Source of the DNA: Tritrichomonas musculus
Lineage: Eukaryota > Parabasalia > Tritrichomonadida > Tritrichomonadidae
DNA: 64,000 nucleotides
Assembly: GCA_039105265.1 (NCBI GenBank)
Contig: JAPFFF010000039.1
Coordinates: 310,001 to 374,000 of the forward strand
Direction of reading: 5' to 3'
Shown here: piece after piece, positions 39,510-48,476 of the stretch
Position numbering within the stretch: position 1 is the stretch's first letter
Layout: every line of letters begins with the position of its first letter
Position numbers and translations under genes: made by a program
Notes under the pieces: model-generated
Told to the model about the DNA's origin: nothing
Databases searched by the model: none
The model's input: the letters and a program-made list of their open reading frames with translations, nothing else

Positions 39510-42500
39510 ATGTTTTCCGCTATATCGAAAAGTTCAATTAAAATTCGCATTGTCAAGCTATTGGGTATTGATACTATTCAAGATTCACGCGAATATATTG
39601 AAATAAAACTTAAATTTGATAATGTATCCAAAATCTTTCCAATTAATAAACTTGACCACATTAATTTTACTAGATATATGTCAAATATTTCTTTGATAGC
39701 AAATTTCAACTTGGTTTTATCGGCACGTAAAAATAAAAATGATGATTTTCAACAAATTGCTCATATAAATTCGATAGATCTTACAGAAATAGATTTCAAG
39801 GACAAAATCCATTCACGTGAAGTCGCGTTTACAATAGATAACGATCCTTCTAATAAATCCGTTATATGTCAAATAATAATTAATCATCATCCAAATAAAC
39901 AAGATTATGAGCCAATACATGAATTTATTATGTCGGATTTTTATTTTGATTCAACTGATTCCAAAAAATCACCTAAAAAGATTTCTGAAAATGATAAATT
40001 TACTCTATATAGTGTCCATTCCCAAAAAAAAAAATCCAGATACATCCTTAAAAAATACAAGCTTGACGAAATCAAATCAAAAGTTTCATCTGATGATCAA
40101 TATTTAACAGTCAATGATATGTATAACATTGAAAGCACTCAAAACTTTTCTACACTTCTTCCAATTGTAGGATATGTTCGAATGAAGAGGCAAGAACTGA
40201 TAAAAGATGAAAATGAAGAAACAAACTCAAGTCCAGGAATTGATCCATATTGGATCATCAACGATCCGCAATATTACGAATTAACAGGAGATGAATTTCA
40301 TCCAGTAGCAGACGAATCCACGACACCGTGGTCTGTTGAAATTGACAACGATTCAGGATCAACGAAAGATCCAAATATTGAAAAAGTTGACGACGATAAA
40401 GGCAAAGAACTTTTAGGAGACGAAATTGAAGATATTTTAGTTGATTCTGAATCGTCTTCCAATTCCAATCCAGAAAATACAAAATATATCGAAAGTGATG
40501 ATATTATCTCATGTATTGTTTACGATTATATGCATTTTGTTACTCTAGAAGAGCTTATTCACCAAGATACCAACATTAAAAAGTACAACAATGACTACAA
40601 GACCATTATTATGTTTGAAGTATCCCATGCGATTTCCTGCCTCCACTTTTATGGAGCTTCCCACAGACACCTGAACTCTTCTAACATTCTCATTGATACC
40701 AAAACGCTTGAAGCGAAGCTCTATGACTACGAATTATCGACTGAAATAACCGGCAAAGATCTCAAAGGCATTTACTATGAACAAGAACAACAATACAAAC
40801 CGAAAACCGAAAAAAGCAACGATTTTTCAGATGATGTTTTTGCCCTTGGTCTTATTTTCTTTGAAATAGCAACTGGAAAGAAAAAGAGTCGAGATAATAA
40901 TGATGATATAATTTACTTGTCAAGCAATCTTCGTCTAGTCATCACCCAAATGATAAACGAAGAAAATCTTCAAAGACCCAGAGCCGAAGAGATTGTCTAT
41001 CTCATCATATCGGGCAATTTTGGAATATATGATTCGAGCAAGAATCATGTTAAAAAATCAATCATAAAGACCGACGAATCACAGAAAAACGAGCCCATAC
41101 ATTCATCGTTTGGCATTGAATTCCAAAAAGACAAAGAAAGCAAAGATGGGTCAACTTTTCTATCGTCCGTTGTCTGCTCTCTTCTCTACTTGTACAAGGA
41201 AGAATCGCTTAGAGAAGAAACCGTTAAAATCATGGAAAAAGTGATAAATGAAGAAGGTGAAAAGAACCCTTTCGTAATGTCACTTTTCGGCCATTCTTTG
41301 TACACCGGTTATGAAGGCATCAGTGTTGAAACGGCGCGCGGATCAAGCTTACTCAGTCGTGCATATAAAAGTGACAAAAACAAGCCCGATTATCACTTTT
41401 GTATGATTAATCATGACGATACAGTTGACACTTTTTCAATCTGGTGGCGATATCAACAAATCCGCACAGGGATGCGTGACTCGTCGATCTTTTTCAGCGA
41501 CGTTGAGAAGCCTGTGATTGATTCAAAATACAAAAAGTTCATTGAAAAAGTTATCGAAATGCATCGTGAAGATGCCGACGATAACCCGCACGTTGCTGTT
41601 TCTCTAGCTCTGCTTCTTCAATGCGATTCTTCTGAGGATACAGAAAGATTAATTCAAAAGGGCGTCGATTCATACATTACGAGGTCTTTGTCTCCTTCGT
41701 TAACCGCTCCAACCGAAAAATATTTAGACCAGAAAAAAGTCGGCGCAATTCACAATTCAAAAGAAGTCTTCGCGGAACTTGCTTCTTACTACTATTATTC
41801 AAACAACAAGGATTTGAATGAATGCGAAAAGTACGCAAAAAGTGGAGCTGTCAATAAAGAGCCACAATGCGAATACATTCGAGGCGAGCTTTTGCTTGCT
41901 AACGGAGAGAAAGAAAAGGCCGAAAGTTACTTCAAAAGAGCCAAAGATCACGGTTACAAAGACAATATCAATAGAAACGTTAATAATTACAACAATGTTG
42001 ATGCTGATGATGACGAAGCGTTCAGTGATGATGAAAACGCTAAGCCTAAACCACTGTTTGGAATGAATGCTCAACCGAGCAGATTCGATTTTAATAGCGA
42101 CGACGATAGTGAATTCAAAGAAAGCTTGAAGAAATCTAAAACTAACATTAAAGTGAACGACTTTGTGAGCGGAAGTGACGACAATGATAACGAAGTCGGT
42201 GACGTGAAACTAAACATAAAGCATGCCGAGTCAGCAACACTTTACGTCAAGAAAAATAAAGAACAATCTGACTTTTCATTTGAAGAAGAGGAAGAAGAAA
42301 ATTATGATGAAGAAGCTTTATCAAGTCAAGACATAATTGAAAGAAGTCCAAACATTGACAACGAAGAACCAGGCAGACCAGAAGAAGGCAATTACGGCAC
42401 TGATAATTATGAAGAAACCAAATTTGAAAATGAAGAAACTAAAGATGAAAATGAAGAAACTAAAGATGAAAATGAAGAAACTAAAGATGAAAATGAAGAA

Positions 42501-45500
42501 GCTAAAGATGAAAATGAAGAAACTAAAGATGAAAATGAAGAAACTAAAGATGAAAATGAAGAAACTAAAGATGAAAATGAAGAAGCTAAAGATGAAAATG
42601 AAGAAGCTAAAGATGAAAATGAAGAAGCTAAAGATGAAAATGAAGAAACTAAAGATGAAAATGAAGAAACTAAAGATGAAAATGAAGAAACTAAAGATGA
42701 AAATGAAGAAGCTAAAGATGAAAATGAAGAAGCTAAAGATGAAAATGAAGAAGCTAAAGATGAAAATGAAGAAACCAAAGGCGAAAATGAAGAAACCAAA
42801 GGTGAAAATGAAGATAATAAAACTGATGACGAAGATGATGATAATGATGATAATGATGAAAATAAATCTGATGATGATAATGATGAGAATGAATCTCCTA
42901 GTCTTCGTTGCATCTTTGATGTTACTGTTGTTGAAGCAAAGGATCTTCCTTCACCTGGCCTAATCAAAGGTGAACATTACTGCACTATTGAATTAGGAAG
43001 GAGTGAGCAAACAAAGTTTGCCAAAACACTCAGTCCATCGTGGAACGAGCAATTTCATTTTACAGTTGAGAATCGAAACGAAGCCAAATTGATCCTTACA
43101 GTTAAGAACCATGTTGCTCTTCGCAGTGACAAAGATGTCTCAAAAGTAGAAATTAATACTTCTTCATTCACAACAGAACTTACAGACAAGTGGTACGACC
43201 TGCAACCATCTAAGGGAAATAAAACTGGCGGAAAAATCCATCTCTCGGTGAAGTGCACAAGTTTGGTAGAACCAAAACGCGCTACTACAAGGAAACAAGA
43301 ACAAAAAGAAAGCGTGAATGACAAAGGAGAAAATGAAATTGACAAGGAAAAGAAAGAAGAAGAAGTAAAATTGGAACAGCCAAATGCAAACTCAATTGGC
43401 ACTCGTGCTCCAGAAGAACATCAAAGTGAGAATGCAGAACAGGAGGGAGAACCAGTTGGACTGAATCCACCATGGATGGTTGACTTAGATGGAAACGAAA
43501 CGATTACACAAGAACCACAAGAAGATGAAAACCCAGAATGGACTGTTGATTCAACACAAGAAGAACAACCAGCAATTACAGAATCAATAGAAGCAGGTGA
43601 AGAACAAGAATTAGAAGAATCCAAACAACCAGAAAGTGAGAATAATGAATATGAATACAATGATGACCAAGAATCAGCAGAAACCAAACAAAACATGAAA
43701 GAAGAAAATGAAGCAAATGAAGATGAAAACTCTTCATTGGCAGAGAGAGCAATCACAACAAATGACAACTACTCAGAAAATGAAGGAAACAAAGAAGAAG
43801 GCGGTGAAGAAGAAGAAGAAAGAGAATCAGTTGGGATGAATCCTCCATCGATGGTTGATTCGGAAGTGAACGATACGATTACACAAGAATTACAGGAAAA
43901 CGACAATCCAATATGGGCTGCAGATTCCACACAAGAAGAACAACCAAAAGCAGGAGAAGAACAAGAATCGGAAGAATTTAAGCAACCAGAAAGTGAGAAT
44001 GCAGAAAAGGAAACAACAAACTTCCTTGGAATGGCTCCTCCAGAGGAATTCAGTGAAGAGGATCAAAGTGAAAATGAAGATGAACATGAAGGACGAAAAG
44101 AAGAAGAAGAAGAAAGAGAATCAGTTGGAATGAATCCACCATCGATGGTTGATTCAGAAGTGAACTACACAATTACACAAGAATCACAAGAAAACGACAA
44201 TCCAATATGGGCTGCAGATTCCACACAAGAAGAACAACCAGAAGCAGGAGAAGAACAAGAATCAGAAGAATCTAAACAACAAGAACCAACAACAAACTTC
44301 CTTAGAAATCGTCCAGCAGGTGCATCAGATGAAGAACATAAAACTGAGAACAATGAATCAGAATCAGAAAATAAAGATGACCAAGAATCAGCAACAACTA
44401 AAGAAGACAAGGAAGAAGAAAACGAAGAATACACACGCATTGTAATGAGCGAAAAAGAAGCTGAACCATCAGCTCCAGACGAAGATGAAACAATCAAACA
44501 AGAAGGAAGCGAAAACACTGAAAAACATACAATTTCAATTGGCACTCGTCCTCCAGAGGCATTCGATGAAGAACATAAAAATGAGAACGAAGGCGGACAT
44601 GAAGGACAAGAGGAAGAAGAAAGAGAATCAGCTGAACTCAATCCTCCATGGATGGTTGACATAGATGGAAACGACACGATTACACAAGAATTACAAGAAA
44701 ACGACAATCCAATATGGGCTGCCGATTCAACACAAGAAGAACAACCAGAAGCAGGAGAAGAACAAGAATCAGAAGAATCTAAACAACAAGAACCAACAAC
44801 AAACTTTCTTAGAAATCGTCCAGCAGATGCATCAGATGAAGAACATCAAAGTGAAAAAGAAGATGAACACGAAGGACGAAAAGAAGAAGAAGAAGAAAGA
44901 GAATCAGTTGGAATGAGTCCACCATCGATGGTTGATTCAGAAGTGAACGACACAATTACACAAGAATCACAAGAAAACGACAATCCAATATGGGCTGCTG
45001 ATTCAACACCAGAAGAACAACCAGCAACTACCGAATCAATAGAAGTAGGAGAAGAACAAGAATCGGAAGAATCTAAGCAACCAGAAAGTGAAAATGCAGA
45101 AAAGGAAACGACAAACTTCCTTGGAATGGCTCCACCAGAAGCATTCAATGAAGAACATCAAAGTGAGAACGAAGGCGAACATGAAGGACAAGAAGAAGAA
45201 AGAGAATCAGCTGGACTGAATCCTCCATGGATGGTTGACATAGAAGGAAACGACACGATTACACAAGAATCACAAGAAAACGACAATCCAATATGGGCTG
45301 CCGATTCAACACAAGAAGAACAACCAGAAACGACAGAACAAGGATTAGAAGAATCCAAACAAACAACAAACTTCCTTGGAACTCGTCCTGCAGATTCATC
45401 AGAGGCAGAACACAAAGAAGACTCCACCGAAGAACGATCACTTGCAGCCAGCGATCTGATTGAAGACAGCGAAGAAAACAGGCCGGCAATGACGTTGAAT

Positions 45501-46862
45501 GACGAGCCATTCAACGAGACAATTGAGCGACTTATTGCAGCACGTAACTCCACTGAACTCATTCAATACCTTCAGTCCAACAACGACCCAAGCATGTCGA
45601 ATCGTGTCTTCAATCGAGTTTTCGCTACTGATGCAGAATTTTACACCCAACTTCTAGAAGAAGGGGTGAAAGAAGAGAGTCCGATTGCCCTTCACAAGCT
45701 TGCAGTTTCGCTTATCTTTGACAAGCGAAACAACGAAGATTACAGCTATGCCCAAGAGAACTACAGCAAAGCGCGACATCTTTTAGAGAAGTGCATTAAG
45801 CAAGGCTTCACGCTTTCCTATTTCACTCTTGGACGACTTCTTCACGAAGTTTATCAAGAAGACAGCCATGCCTTTCTCCTTGCACGTGAAGGAGCCGCCA
45901 AAGGTGACAAATACTGCAGCTGTCTTCTTGGCCACTTCATTTCACATGGCGTTGGCATTCAGAAGGACTTTGAACGCGGCGTCATTCTCATGCTCAGCAG
46001 CAAAGCCGAAGACTATTATGATCGCTTTGCCACCGACATTGCCTTGTACTACTACAAGCACGCACGCGACGAGCACAGCGCGTTCAAGTGGTTCACAAAA
46101 GCATACGAAAACAGCAAGACGAGCGCTTCAATAAACAACCTCGGCCTTTGTTACTTAAGCGGAATTGGAACCGCCAAAAACATTGAAAAAGCCAAAGAAA
46201 TTTTCAATGTCGGCATTGAAAAAGATGACATTTACTCAATTTATCATCTGGCTTTCATACTGGAGTTAAAAGATGATCACAAAAAGGCACTCGAACTCTA
46301 TAAAGATGCAGCCGATAAGGGCAACGTTAACGCACAGGCTTATTACGCCTACCTTTTGCATCGAGATGACAAAAACAGCGAGAACTCTAGACTTTACTTT
46401 AAGATAGCTGCTGATAAAGGACACGTGGCTTCTCAAGCTTCATTGGGATTCTTGACAGAAGAAACAGACCCTCAATCGTCACTTGACTATTACAAAAAGG
46501 CGGCTGAAAAGGGAAGTCCCGACGCATGTGCCTATTTGGCCAAAAAGTATTCAATTGAGAACGATAAGGAAAATACGTTTAAGTACATGAAAATGTGCTC
46601 TAGACTTGGTAACGATATCGTTCCTCTTGAATATGCAGTGCGACTGTATAATAGAGGCTACTTTAAGACCGCAATTGATTATTTCAAAATGATCGCTGAG
46701 AAAAATAATCCTATCGCTAAATATTTCATCGCTGCAATGACATTTAAAGGCGAGGGATGCGTAAAGGATGAAAATAAGGCATTCGATATGATGAAGGAAT
46801 TGGCAGATCAGAACATTCATAAGGCTGCCGAATTTATTGAAAATTATTTCAATCAAGAATAA
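39510..46862 (+). CDS. giant pseudokinase-C2-Sel1 repeat scaffold protein
   Basis: 2450 residues in one exon. Kinase-like fold about 164-500, but the catalytic loop reads HRHLNSSN (His387 replaces the catalytic Asp; H385-R386-H387), DFG is DYE and the glycine loop is not recognisable, so it is a pseudokinase. Degenerate Sel1/TPR-like helices follow (about 540-820), then acidic linkers, 19 heptads of EETKDEN type (about 967-1103), a C2 domain (about 1131-1252: FDVTVVEAKDLPSP, LSPSWNEQFHF), an acidic region with six copies of a NPPxMVD...TITQE...NPxW block (1310-1940), and C-terminal Sel1 repeats (about 2060-2440). No membrane span. The layout suggests a large adaptor that binds membranes or calcium through C2 and partners through Sel1. 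It resembles in N- and C-terminal parts the 51390 kinase. Function inferred only. Confidence 0.88.
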   Translation: MFSAISKSSIKIRIVKLLGIDTIQDSREYIEIKLKFDNVSKIFPINKLDHINFTRYMSNISLIANFNLVLSARKNKNDDFQQIAHINSIDLTEIDFKDKIHSREVAFTIDNDPSNKSVICQIIINHHPNKQDYEPIHEFIMSDFYFDSTDSKKSPKKISENDKFTLYSVHSQKKKSRYILKKYKLDEIKSKVSSDDQYLTVNDMYNIESTQNFSTLLPIVGYVRMKRQELIKDENEETNSSPGIDPYWIINDPQYYELTGDEFHPVADESTTPWSVEIDNDSGSTKDPNIEKVDDDKGKELLGDEIEDILVDSESSSNSNPENTKYIESDDIISCIVYDYMHFVTLEELIHQDTNIKKYNNDYKTIIMFEVSHAISCLHFYGASHRHLNSSNILIDTKTLEAKLYDYELSTEITGKDLKGIYYEQEQQYKPKTEKSNDFSDDVFALGLIFFEIATGKKKSRDNNDDIIYLSSNLRLVITQMINEENLQRPRAEEIVYLIISGNFGIYDSSKNHVKKSIIKTDESQKNEPIHSSFGIEFQKDKESKDGSTFLSSVVCSLLYLYKEESLREETVKIMEKVINEEGEKNPFVMSLFGHSLYTGYEGISVETARGSSLLSRAYKSDKNKPDYHFCMINHDDTVDTFSIWWRYQQIRTGMRDSSIFFSDVEKPVIDSKYKKFIEKVIEMHREDADDNPHVAVSLALLLQCDSSEDTERLIQKGVDSYITRSLSPSLTAPTEKYLDQKKVGAIHNSKEVFAELASYYYYSNNKDLNECEKYAKSGAVNKEPQCEYIRGELLLANGEKEKAESYFKRAKDHGYKDNINRNVNNYNNVDADDDEAFSDDENAKPKPLFGMNAQPSRFDFNSDDDSEFKESLKKSKTNIKVNDFVSGSDDNDNEVGDVKLNIKHAESATLYVKKNKEQSDFSFEEEEEENYDEEALSSQDIIERSPNIDNEEPGRPEEGNYGTDNYEETKFENEETKDENEETKDENEETKDENEEAKDENEETKDENEETKDENEETKDENEEAKDENEEAKDENEEAKDENEETKDENEETKDENEETKDENEEAKDENEEAKDENEEAKDENEETKGENEETKGENEDNKTDDEDDDNDDNDENKSDDDNDENESPSLRCIFDVTVVEAKDLPSPGLIKGEHYCTIELGRSEQTKFAKTLSPSWNEQFHFTVENRNEAKLILTVKNHVALRSDKDVSKVEINTSSFTTELTDKWYDLQPSKGNKTGGKIHLSVKCTSLVEPKRATTRKQEQKESVNDKGENEIDKEKKEEEVKLEQPNANSIGTRAPEEHQSENAEQEGEPVGLNPPWMVDLDGNETITQEPQEDENPEWTVDSTQEEQPAITESIEAGEEQELEESKQPESENNEYEYNDDQESAETKQNMKEENEANEDENSSLAERAITTNDNYSENEGNKEEGGEEEEERESVGMNPPSMVDSEVNDTITQELQENDNPIWAADSTQEEQPKAGEEQESEEFKQPESENAEKETTNFLGMAPPEEFSEEDQSENEDEHEGRKEEEEERESVGMNPPSMVDSEVNYTITQESQENDNPIWAADSTQEEQPEAGEEQESEESKQQEPTTNFLRNRPAGASDEEHKTENNESESENKDDQESATTKEDKEEENEEYTRIVMSEKEAEPSAPDEDETIKQEGSENTEKHTISIGTRPPEAFDEEHKNENEGGHEGQEEEERESAELNPPWMVDIDGNDTITQELQENDNPIWAADSTQEEQPEAGEEQESEESKQQEPTTNFLRNRPADASDEEHQSEKEDEHEGRKEEEEERESVGMSPPSMVDSEVNDTITQESQENDNPIWAADSTPEEQPATTESIEVGEEQESEESKQPESENAEKETTNFLGMAPPEAFNEEHQSENEGEHEGQEEERESAGLNPPWMVDIEGNDTITQESQENDNPIWAADSTQEEQPETTEQGLEESKQTTNFLGTRPADSSEAEHKEDSTEERSLAASDLIEDSEENRPAMTLNDEPFNETIERLIAARNSTELIQYLQSNNDPSMSNRVFNRVFATDAEFYTQLLEEGVKEESPIALHKLAVSLIFDKRNNEDYSYAQENYSKARHLLEKCIKQGFTLSYFTLGRLLHEVYQEDSHAFLLAREGAAKGDKYCSCLLGHFISHGVGIQKDFERGVILMLSSKAEDYYDRFATDIALYYYKHARDEHSAFKWFTKAYENSKTSASINNLGLCYLSGIGTAKNIEKAKEIFNVGIEKDDIYSIYHLAFILELKDDHKKALELYKDAADKGNVNAQAYYAYLLHRDDKNSENSRLYFKIAADKGHVASQASLGFLTEETDPQSSLDYYKKAAEKGSPDACAYLAKKYSIENDKENTFKYMKMCSRLGNDIVPLEYAVRLYNRGYFKTAIDYFKMIAEKNNPIAKYFIAAMTFKGEGCVKDENKAFDMMKELADQNIHKAAEFIENYFNQE
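42412..42816 (+). repeat. 21-bp coding minisatellite (19 units)
   Basis: Tandem units encoding EETKDEN or EEAKDEN. The T/A variants occur in blocks: after an initial run, (T,T,T,A,A,A) appears as a higher-order unit of about 126 bp at least twice, and the last two units have Gly for Asp. The block pattern shows recent multi-unit duplication. Confidence 0.9.
43440..45410 (+). repeat. long acidic coding repeats (six blocks)
   Basis: A motif of NPPxMVD, TITQE and DNPIWAADST followed by EEQP occurs at about 43460, 43835, 44130, 44640, 44915 and 45220. Spacing varies (about 280-500 bp) because the acidic segments between copies differ in length, consistent with unequal exchange. Confidence 0.85.
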
Positions 46863-46929
46863 TAGAAATAATTGTTTTCAATTAATATAAACTAAGGCTA
46901 AACTTTAAATGGTTTTATTAGTAATATTT

Positions 46930-46971
<42 letters not shown>

Positions 46972-47361
46972 CCTTATTTTGACCTTTTTAGCCACTTATA
47001 TATATATATAACGTTTGTTATTTAATTCCAGGATGTTTATTTTATTCCAGGATAACCGTTTAAGATGGTTTAGAAAACTCAAATACTTTTTCAATAGTAT
47101 AATATTAAAAATATTGCAGTTTTTCACTATTTATTTTTACATCATTTTTCTATATTATTATCTTTATTAAATACTTATTTAATTAAAATAATAAAAATCA
47201 TATCTTACTTTTTTTATTTGAAGAAAAATGCGAAATTAATTTTAATACGTTTTTCCCATTCAAATTTTCTCGTTAATTTCAATATTTTACAAATTATCAA
47301 TTCTTAGGTTAACCTTAGAATATTGAATTTTATAACAATAATATTGAAAATTGCTTGGTAT
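46863..47361. other. AT-rich spacer with T38 tract
   Basis: T38 at 46932-46969 is enclosed by AAGGCTAAA (about 46894) and TTTAGCCTT (about 46967-46975), a small inverted pair. ATTCCAGGAT occurs twice at about 47025-47055. No gene. Confidence 0.5.
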
Positions 47362-47609
47362 TTAAGGTACAAATCCAGTACGTTTAGTAACCGCAATTTT
47401 TTTTGACATTCTCAAAGAATAAGATGACATGTTAAATAAAAACCGATTATTTTCATCCATTTCATATAACATGTCATAAAGTTTGTTTAAATTGTAAAAT
47501 AAGTGTCAAAAACAAACCTAGTCAATTTAAACTTTTTCAGAGACATGCAACTATTCAAATAATAAACGTTCTCCTATTCAAAAAATAACGTACTGGATTT
47601 GTACCTTAA
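47362..47609 (-). mobile_element. 248-bp TTAA-bounded MITE, copy 2
   Basis: Same length and nearly the same sequence as 17870-18117, in inverse orientation, again with TTAA at both edges. One visible difference is near the centre (AAAGTTTGTTTAAATTG against CTGTTTATTTAAATTG in complement). Two copies within 30 kb show a multi-copy family. Confidence 0.92.
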
Positions 47610-48456
47610 CATATTCTTTTGTAAATGCATGAATATTTGATGCTTGATATGATTCAAACCTATTTTTTGCACGAAAATCAAAAAATAATTGTTTGAAAAT
47701 AAAACCAATAAAATATATCTGTATACTATTTTATAAATGAATTATAATAATAAAAAGTTTTTTTATTGCATTATTATATATATTCTATCAAGAAATATTA
47801 AAAACATAATAAATGATAAGTTTTCAAAAAGTTAATATTTGAGTAAAATTATATTTTTTTTTATCTTTTCATAATATTAAATTATTCAAATATTAAGTAT
47901 AGATATAAATAGAAAAATAATATTTGGATTTTATATGTGCTTATATATTTGTAAACATCATTATTGGATGTAAAAATGACAAAGAAAGTACCCCCTTAAA
48001 ATTCACTTAAACCATAACGAAATGCAATCAATTTTCTAATTCAAAATATTGAATCAGAAAAATAAATTTCAATTTATCCTAATTAATATAGAAAAACAAG
48101 TGATTTATTTATTTTTATTAAATTAATTAAAAGCTTTATAAGTAAATATTCTCTTATTTAACTTTATATTTAATATTTTTATGATGTTTTTATTAAATAA
48201 TAAATATGGATGGAAAATTAATATCAGAAAAATTATAAATATTCAATTGTCTTCGAAGCAGTATTTACTAAAAAAAATAATATTTAAGAAAATAATTTCA
48301 ATTTCTGCACAAAGGAAGAGCATGGACGTTTATAAAAAAAAAAAACAAAAAAAAAAAAAAACTTTGATACTTATTCAATTTCCGACAGTTTGAGTAATTT
48401 ATTTTTTCGAATTTCTGAATTTTCTGAAAAGTTTTCAAGAATTAATAAAATTCTGC
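47610..48456. other. AT-rich spacer
   Basis: No supported gene. TACCCCCTTAA at about 47987-47997 matches the terminus of the 30999 element; no partner end was found. Poly-A stretches at about 48337-48361. Confidence 0.45.
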
Positions 48457-48464
48457 TCATATTT
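48457..48464 (+). promoter_or_regulatory. candidate Inr for the 48477 gene
   Basis: TCATATTT with presumed +1 A at 48459, 18 bases before the ATG at 48477. This supports choosing that ATG. Confidence 0.45.
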
Positions 48465-48476
48465 GGCCTTTTTTAT

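Noticed and set aside
42337-42963. Lys/Met-rich frame in +1 phase and Ser/Phe-rich frame on the minus strand
   Set aside because: Both are shadows of the EETKDEN minisatellite in the 2450-residue gene; they have no independent start context and end with the repeat.
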